DNA of 64,000 bases from Trebonia sp963785645 (lineage in GTDB: Bacteria > Actinomycetota > Actinomycetes > Streptosporangiales > Streptosporangiaceae): contig CAWAWG010000009.1 in the NCBI GenBank assembly GCA_963785645.1, forward strand, positions 372,001 to 436,000, read 5' to 3'. Numbering within the stretch: position 1 is the stretch's first letter; every line of letters begins with the position of its first letter. The notes beneath the pieces are model-generated. The model did not search any database. It was not told where the DNA came from and saw nothing but the letters and a program-made list of their open reading frames with translations. Position numbers and translations under genes: made by a program. This document shows positions 9,699 through 17,975 of the stretch, piece by piece.

Positions 9699-11354
9699 AT
9701 GGACAGAGGCGAGGTTCCGGGCTACGAGTTCGAGGTGCCGCGCGGCCCGCGTCATGCGAGTGGCCCGCGGTACGAGATCGAGTCTGACCAGACTCGCGAG
9801 TTCCCGCGCGAGCAGTTCCAGTTTCCGGTCGAGCAGCCTCAGTTTGAGCGCGAGGAGTTCCAGTTCCCGCGTGAGCAGTTCCGGTACCCGCGCGAGCGGC
9901 CGCAGTTCCCCGGCGACCAGTTCGAGTTCCCGCGTGAGCAGCCTCGGGATTTCCCGCGCGACCAGTCCCAGTTCTGGCGTGAGCAGCCGCAGTCCCGGCG
10001 CGAGCAGTTCCAGTTTCAGCGTGAAGAGCCGGAGCAGGAACCCCGGCCGTCAATGCGTAACGCGGGCAGCGGCGTGCTGGCCGTCATGCGCAAGAGGAAC
10101 TGGCTGATGGGCGTCGCCGCGCCGATCTTGGCCGCGATGGTCGTCGGCATTGCCGTTGTCGTGGTCACCGGCGGGGGAGGCAACGGCGGTGCGGCGCCAT
10201 CCGCGCTGGCCGCCGGGTTCCCGCCCGCCCGCCTGGCCGCGGCCAGCTTCACCGGGGACGCGGCGACCTCACAGGTGGTTCTCAGCGCGATCGGCGCGTC
10301 CGACGGTACCGAGGTGGCGGCGGGCAGCGTGAACGGCGGCCCCGCGGTATGGGATTCTTCTGACGGCGGGGACAGCTTCACCCGGGCGACGCTCGGCGGG
10401 CTGACGTCCATGACCAAGGCCGGCACCGGTCAGCTGGCCGGGGTCGCGCACGGCGCGGCGGGCTGGCTCGCCGTCGGTACCACGCTGGCCGGGGCGGGGG
10501 GCCCGCTCGTCGTATCATCGCCCGACGGGCACACCTGGACCGTGACGGGCGGGATCGCGAAGGCTGGCGGCCGCGGCACGGCCGCGGCGGCGGTCGCCGC
10601 GGGCTCCGCCGGGTACGTGATCGTCGGGCACGAGGCGGCAGGGAACTCTGGTGCCAGCGTTGCCGCCGCCTGGTATGCGCCGGGGCTGACCGAGTTTCAG
10701 AGCGCCACGGTCACCCAGCAAGACCAGGCGGGGACAACCGGCGGCCAGACGATGAACGCGGTTACCGCGATGGCACACGGATTCGTGGCCGTCGGTGCGA
10801 CGGGAACCGGCCCGTCCGTCTGGGTGTCGGCCGCCGGGCGCACCTGGCAGCAGGTGGCGGTCCCCATGCCGGCCGACGCGGCCCGGGCGGCCCTCAGCTA
10901 CGTAGCGGCGAACGGCAGCAGCGTGGTGGCGGCCGGCACGGAGTTCTCCGCGGGCGGCGTGAGCAGTCCGTTCGCCGAGGTATCGGCCGACTCGGGCACG
11001 ACGTGGACTCCGGTCCTGCTCACCGTGCCGGCCATCGGGTCGGGAACAGGCACCACGGTCACCGCGCTGACCGCCGCGGGCGGCGGATTCACCGCGGTCG
11101 GCACCTACGCTTCCACGGCCGGCCCGGAGGTCGTGGTCTGGACGCTGCCGCCCGGCAGCCCGGTCACCGCCGCGTGGACGGCCGTGACCCCGCAGGGCAC
11201 CGGCCTGGCCAGCACGACTTCGGAAAACACGATCACGGCGCTCACCGCTGAAGGCACCACCCTGACCGGCGTCGGATTCACCGCCACGCTGACCGCGACG
11301 GGCACGGCCACGGCCCAGAAACCGACCCTCTGGCAGTCCCCGATACGGTACTAG
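9699..11354 (+). CDS. Membrane-anchored propeller-like protein with N-terminal heptapeptide repeats
   Basis: I do not recognise a named family for the whole 551-aa protein. Residues about 36-113 are some eleven degenerate seven-residue repeats of the form P-R-E-Q-F/P-Q-F (for example PREQFQF, PVEQPQF, EREEFQF, PREQFRY). A basic stretch (MRKRNW) and one membrane helix (about 135-157) follow. The rest is Gly/Ala/Thr-rich with repeated G-x-x-A-V-G ... P-x-V-W-x-S-x-D-G-x-x-W-T units (about every 50-60 residues), the look of a BNR/sialidase-like beta-propeller. The predicted orientation puts the heptad region in the cytoplasm and the propeller outside. It ends 1 bp before the SDR gene, so the two are probably cotranscribed. 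No catalytic residue could be assigned. Confidence 0.75.
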   Translation: MDRGEVPGYEFEVPRGPRHASGPRYEIESDQTREFPREQFQFPVEQPQFEREEFQFPREQFRYPRERPQFPGDQFEFPREQPRDFPRDQSQFWREQPQSRREQFQFQREEPEQEPRPSMRNAGSGVLAVMRKRNWLMGVAAPILAAMVVGIAVVVVTGGGGNGGAAPSALAAGFPPARLAAASFTGDAATSQVVLSAIGASDGTEVAAGSVNGGPAVWDSSDGGDSFTRATLGGLTSMTKAGTGQLAGVAHGAAGWLAVGTTLAGAGGPLVVSSPDGHTWTVTGGIAKAGGRGTAAAAVAAGSAGYVIVGHEAAGNSGASVAAAWYAPGLTEFQSATVTQQDQAGTTGGQTMNAVTAMAHGFVAVGATGTGPSVWVSAAGRTWQQVAVPMPADAARAALSYVAANGSSVVAAGTEFSAGGVSSPFAEVSADSGTTWTPVLLTVPAIGSGTGTTVTALTAAGGGFTAVGTYASTAGPEVVVWTLPPGSPVTAAWTAVTPQGTGLASTTSENTITALTAEGTTLTGVGFTATLTATGTATAQKPTLWQSPIRY

Positions 11355-11355
11355 C

Positions 11356-12108
11356 ATGATTAACACGGTCTTTGTCACCGGGGCGAGCAGTGGATTCGGT
11401 GCGGCGGTGGCCCGCAGGTTCGCCGCCGACGGGGCGCGCGTCGTCGTTACCGCCCGCCGGGTGGATCGCCTCAAGGACCTCGCGTCCGAACTCGGCCCGC
11501 AGGTACTTCCGATCGCCCTTGACGTCAGGGATCGTTCCGCCGTCGCCGCCGCGGTGGAGGCGCTGCCCGATGAGTTCAAGGCCGTCGACGTGCTCGTGAA
11601 CAACGCGGGCCTCGCCCTCGGCCTGAACCCGGCCCAGGACGCCGATCTCGACGACTGGGACCAGATGATCGACACGAACTGCAAGGGGCTGGCCTACTGC
11701 ACCCGCGCGATCCTGCCCGGCATGGTCGAGCGCAGGCGCGGCCACGTGATCAATCTCGGCTCGGTGGCGGGTAGCTACCCGTATCCCGGCGGGAACGCGT
11801 ACGGCGGTACGAAGGCGTTCGTCCACGAGTTCAGCCTGAATCTGCGCAGCGACCTGCACGGCACGGGCGTCCGGGTCACGTGCGTCGAACCGGGAATGGC
11901 CGACACGGAGTTCTCCGTGGTCAGGTTCAGTGGCGACCAGGGCAAGGCGGACAACGTCTACCAGGGCATGCAGCCGCTGACCGCGGACGACATCGCCGAG
12001 TCGATCCACTGGGCGGCAACCGTGCCCCAGCACGTCAACGTGAACCGGATCGAGCTGATGCCCACCGCTCAGTCCTTCGCCCCGTTCCAGGTCGCTCGCA
12101 ACGCCTGA
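11356..12108 (+). CDS. SDR-family NADP-dependent oxidoreductase (YdfG-like)
   Basis: A 250-aa classical short-chain dehydrogenase. The nucleotide-binding motif is T8-G-A-S-S-G13-F-G15, NNAG is at about 82-85, and the catalytic residues are S136, Y149 and K153 (AYGGTK). The segment SVAGSYPYPGGNAYGGTKAF closely follows E. coli YdfG (serine/3-hydroxy acid dehydrogenase) in pattern, so oxidation of serine or 3-hydroxy acids is plausible, but the substrate cannot be read from sequence. It starts 1 bp after the upstream gene. Confidence 0.88.
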   Translation: MINTVFVTGASSGFGAAVARRFAADGARVVVTARRVDRLKDLASELGPQVLPIALDVRDRSAVAAAVEALPDEFKAVDVLVNNAGLALGLNPAQDADLDDWDQMIDTNCKGLAYCTRAILPGMVERRRGHVINLGSVAGSYPYPGGNAYGGTKAFVHEFSLNLRSDLHGTGVRVTCVEPGMADTEFSVVRFSGDQGKADNVYQGMQPLTADDIAESIHWAATVPQHVNVNRIELMPTAQSFAPFQVARNA

Positions 12109-12200
12109 AAACCGAAACCCGCGAAACCCAAGACCGATCATCCCGAACGACAGCGGCTTACTCACCAGCCGTACGCTGTGACCCCTGCCGTCAGGTGCAC

Positions 12201-13019
12201 TTAGGAGCTCACTCCCAGACCGGGAAAGACGTCTGTCCGCCGGTTGGCTAGCGACGGCAGGGTGGCGCGGATCCTGTCCACGAGCGACATGTCGGCATTT
12301 ACCACGACAACGTCGGCCGACGGTCCCAGGTCGGCCCGCACTACGCCAAGCGGATCGATCAACATTGACCGTCCTACCCCGGTCGCCGCGTGGGTCGGCT
12401 TCTCGTCCGGGTCGGGCACCTGGCCGACGGCGGCAACCCATACCGTGTTCTCGATCGCCCGGGCGCGCAGCAAGGTGACCCAGTGTTCTTCCTTGAACAG
12501 CCCCGCCTGCCACGCGGCGCTCACCGTTACCAGCGAGGCACCGCCGACCGCCAGGGCGCGCGTCAGCTCCGGGAAGCGGATGTCGTAGCAGATCTCCACC
12601 CCGACGGGCACGCCCGCCAGCGACGCCAGGACGACGGAGGACCCCGGCGACACCAAGTCGGACTCGCGCTGAGCGAACGCGTCGAACAGGTGCAGCTTGC
12701 GGTAGGAAGCGACGAGGGCGCCGTCGCCGTCGATGACGACGGCCGTGTTGTAGACCCGCCCGCCGGCCGCCGGCTCGAACACCCCGGCCACCAGGGCGAC
12801 TCCCGTCTCCTTGGCCGCTTCTGCCAGGCCGGAACAGAACGGTCCGTCAAGCGGCTCCGCCGCCGCCCGCAGGTCCGACCCGAAGCGAACCATCATTCCC
12901 TCGGGAAACACCGCGAGTTCCGCTTCTGAGGCCCTGGCTTCGCGGAGCGCGTCACGCACCCGCCGCAGGTTGACGCCGGGATCTGAGCTGACCGGGATCT
13001 GGCACAAGGCGATACGCAT
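12201..13019 (-). CDS. Carbon-nitrogen hydrolase (nitrilase superfamily)
   Basis: A 272-aa enzyme with the nitrilase-fold Glu-Lys-Cys triad: E40 (AVFPEG), K108 (YRKLHL) and C144 (EICYDIRFPEL). The length and CYDIRFPEL motif place it with amidase-type members such as omega-amidase or deaminated glutathione amidase rather than true nitrilases. The exact amide substrate is not evident. It is convergent with the SDR gene and divergent from the aminotransferase at 13086; an omega-amidase next to an aminotransferase would make biochemical sense, as transamination products of glutamine need such an enzyme. Confidence 0.85.
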   Translation of the reverse strand: MRIALCQIPVSSDPGVNLRRVRDALREARASEAELAVFPEGMMVRFGSDLRAAAEPLDGPFCSGLAEAAKETGVALVAGVFEPAAGGRVYNTAVVIDGDGALVASYRKLHLFDAFAQRESDLVSPGSSVVLASLAGVPVGVEICYDIRFPELTRALAVGGASLVTVSAAWQAGLFKEEHWVTLLRARAIENTVWVAAVGQVPDPDEKPTHAATGVGRSMLIDPLGVVRADLGPSADVVVVNADMSLVDRIRATLPSLANRRTDVFPGLGVSS

Positions 13020-13085
13020 GCCGCCACGATAACCGCGCGTACCTCGATGGTCCTATCCCGCCGGCGGCCATGATCTCATGGAACG

Positions 13086-14252
13086 GTGACCCGACCGCTG
13101 CTTAACCGCCGGCTCGACGGCCTCGGCAACACCATCTTCGGGGTGATGTCGGCCCGCGCCATCGCCACTAACTCAATCAACCTCGGTCAGGGGTTCCCGG
13201 ACGTCGACGGCCCGACCGGCATCGCCAAGGCCGCCGCCGACGCGGTCATGGCGGGCAAGGGCAACCAGTACCCGCCGGCCACCGGCATCCCAGAGCTCAG
13301 AAGCGCCGTCGCCCGCCATCAGCAGCGGTTCTACGGGCTGCGCTACGACCCGGACACCGAGGTGCTGATCACCGCGGGCGCTACCGAAGCCATCGCCGCC
13401 GCCCTCCTCGCCCTCCTGGAACCTGGTGACGAGGTGATCGCGTTCGAGCCGTATTACGACTCCTACGTCGCCAACATCGCGATGGCCGCCGGAGTCCGGG
13501 TCCCGCTCACGCTGAAGGCGCCCGATTTCCGCCCTGACCTGACCAGGCTGGAGTCACTGATCACGAGCAAGACCAGGCTGCTCTTGGTCAACAGCCCGCA
13601 CAACCCCACGGGGATGGTACTCACCCGGGCCGAGACCGAGGCGATCGCGCGGATCGCCATCGAGCACGACCTCCTCGTGATCACCGACGAGGCCTACGAG
13701 CACCTTACGTTCGGCAAGGAACACGTACCGTTCGCCACCATCGACGGCATGCGCGGCCGCGTCATCTCGATCGGCTCGGCCGGCAAGACGTTCTCCTTCA
13801 CCGGGTGGAAGGTCGGCTGGGCCACTGCCACCCCTGACCTCATCAGCGCCGTCCGCACCACCAAGCAGTTTCTTACCTACGTGAGCAGCGGCCCCTTCCA
13901 GTACGCCGTCGCCGAGGCACTCGACCTGCCCGACGGCTACTACGCGGACATAGCCGCCGATCTCACGGCCAAGCGCGACCTGATGACCGCCGGACTGAGG
14001 GAGATCGGCTTCGGTGTCTACGAGCCGGACGGCACCTTCTTCATCACCACGGACATCGCACCCCTCGGCGAGCAGGACGCGATGGAGTTCTGCCGGAACC
14101 TGCCCGACCGGGCCGGCGTGGTGGCGATCCCGAGCGCCGTCTTCTACGACGACCACCCGGCCGAGGGCCGCACCATGGTCCGCTTCGCGTTCTGCAAGCG
14201 CCCCGAGGTACTCAAGGAGGCACTCAGCCGCCTGTCGGTGCTCGCCCGCTGA
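13086..14252 (+). CDS. PLP-dependent aminotransferase, DapC-like (N-succinyldiaminopimelate or related)
   Basis: A 388-aa fold-type I aminotransferase. Landmarks: INLGQGFPD (31-39), NPTG (173-176), D201-E-A-Y, and the Schiff-base lysine K234 in SIGSAGKTFSFTGWKVGW. The pattern is close to Mycobacterium tuberculosis DapC (Rv0858c), in which these segments and the end FCKR...LSVLA also occur, so a role in lysine and cell wall diaminopimelate synthesis is likely. Kynurenine or glutamine transaminase activity is the alternative, and the divergent C-N hydrolase would fit that. The start is a GTG. Confidence 0.85.
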   Translation: MTRPLLNRRLDGLGNTIFGVMSARAIATNSINLGQGFPDVDGPTGIAKAAADAVMAGKGNQYPPATGIPELRSAVARHQQRFYGLRYDPDTEVLITAGATEAIAAALLALLEPGDEVIAFEPYYDSYVANIAMAAGVRVPLTLKAPDFRPDLTRLESLITSKTRLLLVNSPHNPTGMVLTRAETEAIARIAIEHDLLVITDEAYEHLTFGKEHVPFATIDGMRGRVISIGSAGKTFSFTGWKVGWATATPDLISAVRTTKQFLTYVSSGPFQYAVAEALDLPDGYYADIAADLTAKRDLMTAGLREIGFGVYEPDGTFFITTDIAPLGEQDAMEFCRNLPDRAGVVAIPSAVFYDDHPAEGRTMVRFAFCKRPEVLKEALSRLSVLAR

Positions 14253-14392
14253 ACGGATTACCCGGCGGACATGTACCGAGCTTGCGGGGTTGCAAAGCCG
14301 TCAAACGGAACGGGACCGCCCGGTAAAAGCGGTACATCTTGCCGACGCCATCCGGCCTGCCGGGCATGCGGCGGTCGCCTAAGCTGCTTGCT

Positions 14393-15520
14393 GTGCGGGA
14401 ACGTGACGAGTGGGATGTGGCCGTCATCGGCGGCGGGCCGGCCGGGCTGGCCGCCGCGAGCGCGGCGGCCGCGGCGGGGGCGCGGACGATCGTGCTTGAG
14501 CGGGCCGAGCACCCGAGGTACAAGACATGCGGCGGCGGCCTGATCGGCGCGTCCCTGGCCGCCGCGGGCGGTCTGATCGACGTGCCCGCACGCGACGAGA
14601 TCCGGTCGGCCACCATCACCCTGCGCGGCGGACAGGAATTCACCCGCTCAAACGACGAACCGCTGCTCGCGATGGTGGTGCGCGATGAGTTCGACGCCGC
14701 CCTGCTAAAGCGGGCCGAGGAGAACGGCGCGCGGATCAGGCAGCGGGCCCAGGTCCGCGCGATCGACCAGGCGGACGGGTACGCGACGGCCCGGCTCACG
14801 GACGGGACCGAGGTCGCCGCGAAGGTCATCGTCGGTGCCGACGGCTCCTCCGGCGTCACGGCCAGGCATGTCGGCGCGGAGTTCGATCAGGTGGACCTCG
14901 GTCTTGAGCTGGAAATCGCCGTGCCGGACAAGGTAGCGGAGCAATGGACGGGCCGGGTGCTGCTCGACTGGGGCAAGATCCCGGCCTCCTACGGCTGGGT
15001 CTTCCCGAAGGGCGACCGCCTTACGGTGGGCGTCATCGCCGCCCGGGGCCAGGGAGAAGCCACGAAGGCTTACCTGCGTGAGTTTGTCGACCGGCTCGGC
15101 CTGGCCGGCGACAAGCCGGTCCAGGACTCCGGCCATCTCACCCGCTGCCGTTCTGACCGCTCGCCGCTGCGCCAGGGACGGGTAATCCTGGCGGGTGATG
15201 CCGCTGGCCTGCTCGACCCGTGGACCCGCGAGGGCATCAGCTTCGCGCTCCGCTCCGGTGCCCTCGCCGGAGAGTATGCCGCCAAGGCCGACCTCGACGG
15301 CTACGTCGCCGCGGTCAACGCCAGGCTGGTCCCCGACATGCGCGCGGGCCGGACCCTCCTGACCGCGTTCACCAGGCACACGGGAGCCCTGCACCGGGGC
15401 CTGTCCACCCAGAAGGGCTGGCGCGCCTTCGTGAAGATGTGCCGAAGCGAGATCTCGCTGTCCGAACTGGTTGCCCGCCCCTCGGCTCGAGTTTCCCTGG
15501 CCCTGCTCAACCGTTTCTAG
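14393..15520 (+). CDS. Geranylgeranyl reductase family FAD-dependent oxidoreductase
   Basis: The protein opens with WDVAVIGGGPAGLAAASAAA, a Rossmann FAD-binding motif, followed by E-R-A-E-H-P-R-Y-K-T-C-G-G-G (the CGGG of the family), VGADGSSG, and GRVILAGDAAGLLDPWTREGISFALRSG, which binds the FAD pyrophosphate. Members reduce prenyl chains of quinones or lipids. I use GTG 14393, which leaves ten residues before the Rossmann strand; ATG 14366 or TTG 14339 would add an unconserved N-terminus. The last four bases (CTAG) are shared with the convergent diiron gene, so the two stop codons overlap exactly. Confidence 0.85.
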   Translation: MRERDEWDVAVIGGGPAGLAAASAAAAAGARTIVLERAEHPRYKTCGGGLIGASLAAAGGLIDVPARDEIRSATITLRGGQEFTRSNDEPLLAMVVRDEFDAALLKRAEENGARIRQRAQVRAIDQADGYATARLTDGTEVAAKVIVGADGSSGVTARHVGAEFDQVDLGLELEIAVPDKVAEQWTGRVLLDWGKIPASYGWVFPKGDRLTVGVIAARGQGEATKAYLREFVDRLGLAGDKPVQDSGHLTRCRSDRSPLRQGRVILAGDAAGLLDPWTREGISFALRSGALAGEYAAKADLDGYVAAVNARLVPDMRAGRTLLTAFTRHTGALHRGLSTQKGWRAFVKMCRSEISLSELVARPSARVSLALLNRF

Positions 15521-16632
15521 GGTGGCGACCCCGGCTCAGCACCGGATGCGATCGCGGTGTCGACCTCTTCCCTGCGGGCGGCCAGTTCGGCGGCGTGCTC
15601 CCGTTCCACCCGGTCGGCAGTGTCCTCGTCCTCGCGCATGATCGCGTCGAGGTTGCCATCGGCCGCGTCCATCACGCCGAGGTCGATGTAGGCGTGCTGG
15701 ACCTTGGGTCCCCACAGGCCGATGTCCTTCACGCACGGCACGATCCGGCTGAACAGGAACCGGCGGAACGCCAGTTGGGTGGGAGAGCGGTCGGCGAACT
15801 GCACGCACTCGTCGACATCGAAGTCAAGGCGCTCATACACCTCCCGCTGGACGAACCGGCTGCGCATCAGGTAGCAGCCCTCGACCACGAACTCCTCGCG
15901 GTCGGCGAGCTCGGCCGAGGTGAGCCCCGCGTAGTAGTCCCGCAGCGCCAGCCGGCCGAATGCCACGTGCCGCGCCTCGTCCTGCATGACGTACGCGAGC
16001 AGTTGCCTGACCAGCGGGTTCCCGGTGAGATCGCGGTGCACGCCGAAGGCGGCAAGCGCCAGCCCCTCGATCAGCACCTGCATCCCGAGGTAGGGCATGT
16101 CCCAGCGGGAGTCGCTGAGCGCGTCCGCGAGCAGCTTGGCCAGGTCAGGATTCACCGGGTAGCACAGGCCGATCTTCTCCTTGACGAACCGGGAGAACAG
16201 CTCCACGTGCCGTGCCTCGTCCATGACCTGGGTGGCCGCATAGAACTTGGAGTCCATATCCGGCACCGATTCCACGATCCGGGCCGCCACGGTCAGTGCG
16301 CCCTGCTCGCCGTGCAGGAACTGGCTGAACAGCCAGGACGACAGGTGGCGGGCCAGGTCGTCCCGCTCCGCCCGGTTCAGCTTTTCCCACTGGTGCGACC
16401 CGTAGATCGGCACGAGCTCGTCGCCGGTTTCCATGACGCTCACCGGGTTGACCGGCAGTGCCCAGTCGATCCGCTTGGTCGCGTCCCACTGCTTGTCCTT
16501 GCCGCGCTGGTACAGATCGAGCAGCTGCTGCCGCCCGGAGTCGTACTCCCAGGAAAACCGGGCCGCCCCGGCCGCAGGCACGTCCCACGTTCCCTCGGCG
16601 ACCGGCGACGCGTATATGTCGTAGGTGCTCAC
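15517..16632 (-). CDS. Ferritin-like diiron oxygenase (RNR R2-like fold)
   Basis: A 371-aa four-helix protein with a full set of diiron ligands: E109 (HGEQ), E139 and H142 (first DEARH), E189 (IEGLAL) and E219 and H222 (second DEARH). Two DEARH motifs are typical of R2-like oxidases and N-oxygenases. The substrate is unknown. I chose the GTG at 16632 because GGAGG lies 5 bp before it; the TTG at 16644 lies within that ribosome site. The 3' end overlaps the flavoprotein gene by four bases. Confidence 0.85.
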   Translation of the reverse strand: MSTYDIYASPVAEGTWDVPAAGAARFSWEYDSGRQQLLDLYQRGKDKQWDATKRIDWALPVNPVSVMETGDELVPIYGSHQWEKLNRAERDDLARHLSSWLFSQFLHGEQGALTVAARIVESVPDMDSKFYAATQVMDEARHVELFSRFVKEKIGLCYPVNPDLAKLLADALSDSRWDMPYLGMQVLIEGLALAAFGVHRDLTGNPLVRQLLAYVMQDEARHVAFGRLALRDYYAGLTSAELADREEFVVEGCYLMRSRFVQREVYERLDFDVDECVQFADRSPTQLAFRRFLFSRIVPCVKDIGLWGPKVQHAYIDLGVMDAADGNLDAIMREDEDTADRVEREHAAELAARREEVDTAIASGAEPGSPP

Positions 16633-16789
16633 GGGTGCCTCCAACTGGCGGCAGTACCGCCGCCTTGTTCATTACTAACGAGTAGTGAAGGCTCGCGCAA
16701 TACTTCACGGCCCCCGTATTCATGGCGGCGCTACCCGAACCCCTCGCGGCTTGAACCCGTTGCGGTCGCGTACGCGCTATCGTGCCTGG

Positions 16790-17437
16790 GTGGATGCTGA
16801 GCTGAGGCGGGCGGCGGAGGCGGCGACCGGGTTCATGCCCGAGGCCGAGGGACTGGCCCTGTGCGAGACGGCGGAGGAGTACGCGGCGACCGGGCCGGTG
16901 CTCGAGGTGGGCAGCTACTGCGGGAAGTCCGCGATCTACCTGGCCGCGGGCGTGCGCGCCGCGCGCAAGCTCGGCATCAGGCAGCAGGTGGTAACCGTGG
17001 ACCACCACCGCGGCTCGGAGGAACACCAGCCCGGCTGGGAGTACCACGACCCCGAAATGGTCGACCCGGTACTCGGCCGAATCGACAGCCTTCCCCGGCT
17101 GCGGGCGACGCTGGCCGACGCGGGGATCGAGGACGACGTAATCGCGATCGTCGGCAAGTCCGCCGACGTGGCCAGGCTGTGGCGGATGCCGCTCGGCCTG
17201 CTGTTCATCGACGGCGGGCACACCGACTCGGCTGCCCAATGGGACTACGAGGGCTGGGCTCCGTGGGTCGCACTCGGCGGCGCCCTCGCCATCCACGACG
17301 TGTTCCCCGACCCGGCCGAAGGCGGCCAGGCCCCGTTCAAGATCTACCAGCGTGCCCTGTCCTCGGGTTCCTTCACCGAGGTCCGCCACGAGGGCTCCCT
17401 CCGCATCCTGGAACGAGCGACCCCCGGCATCGGCTAA
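16790..17437 (+). CDS. Class I SAM-dependent methyltransferase (Methyltransf_24 type)
   Basis: About 215 aa. GPVLEVGSYCGKSAIYLAAG is the SAM-binding motif I, VVTVDHHRGSEEHQPGWEYH is motif II region, and LLFIDGGHTDSAAQWDYEGW is the post-core strand. The family (DUF/Methyltransf_24) includes O-methyltransferases of uncertain substrates. The frame stays open up to 16685, but I place the start at GTG 16790 because conserved sequence begins there (VDAELRRAAEAATGFM) and a -10-like TATCGT ends seven bases before it, suggesting a leaderless message. Confidence 0.75.
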   Translation: MDAELRRAAEAATGFMPEAEGLALCETAEEYAATGPVLEVGSYCGKSAIYLAAGVRAARKLGIRQQVVTVDHHRGSEEHQPGWEYHDPEMVDPVLGRIDSLPRLRATLADAGIEDDVIAIVGKSADVARLWRMPLGLLFIDGGHTDSAAQWDYEGWAPWVALGGALAIHDVFPDPAEGGQAPFKIYQRALSSGSFTEVRHEGSLRILERATPGIG

Positions 17438-17464
17438 CCCGGCCGGTCGGCCTTCCGGCGCCTG

Positions 17465-17492
17465 TTGACTGCGGACCCATTCGCTGTATCGT
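17465..17492 (+). promoter_or_regulatory. SigA-type promoter of the GntR-ABC operon, leaderless
   Basis: TTGACT (17465-17470) and TATCGT (17487-17492) are separated by 16 bp. The expected transcription start, about seven bases after the -10, coincides with the ATG at 17499, so translation probably begins at the 5' end of the message. No ribosome binding site precedes the ATG, which agrees. Confidence 0.65.
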
Positions 17493-17498
17493 TGTCTT

Positions 17499-17975
17499 AT
17501 GGCAATAGATAAAGGGAACAGCCCCATAGAGTTCCGGCTTGATCCGGCCTCGGGGGTGCCGACCTACCTGCAGCTTGTGCAGCAGGTCGAGCACGCGCTC
17601 CGGCTCGGCTACCTCAAGCCCGGTGACCAGCTCCCCAAGGTCAGGGACGTGGTCGCGGCGCTGACCATCAACCCGAACACCGTGCTGAAGGCATACAAGG
17701 AGCTTGAGACCAAGGGGCTGGCGGCGGGCCGTCCCGGGCAGGGCACCTTCGTTCAGGCCACGCTGAGCCAGGTCACGCTGCCCGAGCTGAGCGTCCTGCG
17801 TCGGTCCATGCTCGGCTGGCTCTCGACCGCCGAGGCGGCAGGCCTGGACGAGGACGGGATCGTGGCCCTGTTCACCAGCGTCATGCGGGATTTCTTTAAG
17901 AGCCGCACGGGCGTGGCCGCCCGAGTGGGTGACGGCGCACAGGCGCGAGACGGCGAAGCGGAGGGCGTCGCATGA
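17499..17975 (+). CDS. GntR-family regulator, YtrA subfamily
   Basis: A 158-aa protein with a GntR winged helix at about residues 18-85 (VPTYLQLVQQVEHALRLGYL, KPGDQLPKVRDVVAALTINP, NTVLKAYKELETKGL, GRPGQGTFV) and a short helical C-terminus rather than a large effector domain, which marks the YtrA subfamily. These usually repress an adjoining ABC exporter operon and respond to cell-envelope stress or antibiotics. Its stop overlaps the start of the ATPase gene (ATGA), so it is the first gene of that operon and likely autoregulates it. Confidence 0.92.
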   Translation: MAIDKGNSPIEFRLDPASGVPTYLQLVQQVEHALRLGYLKPGDQLPKVRDVVAALTINPNTVLKAYKELETKGLAAGRPGQGTFVQATLSQVTLPELSVLRRSMLGWLSTAEAAGLDEDGIVALFTSVMRDFFKSRTGVAARVGDGAQARDGEAEGVA

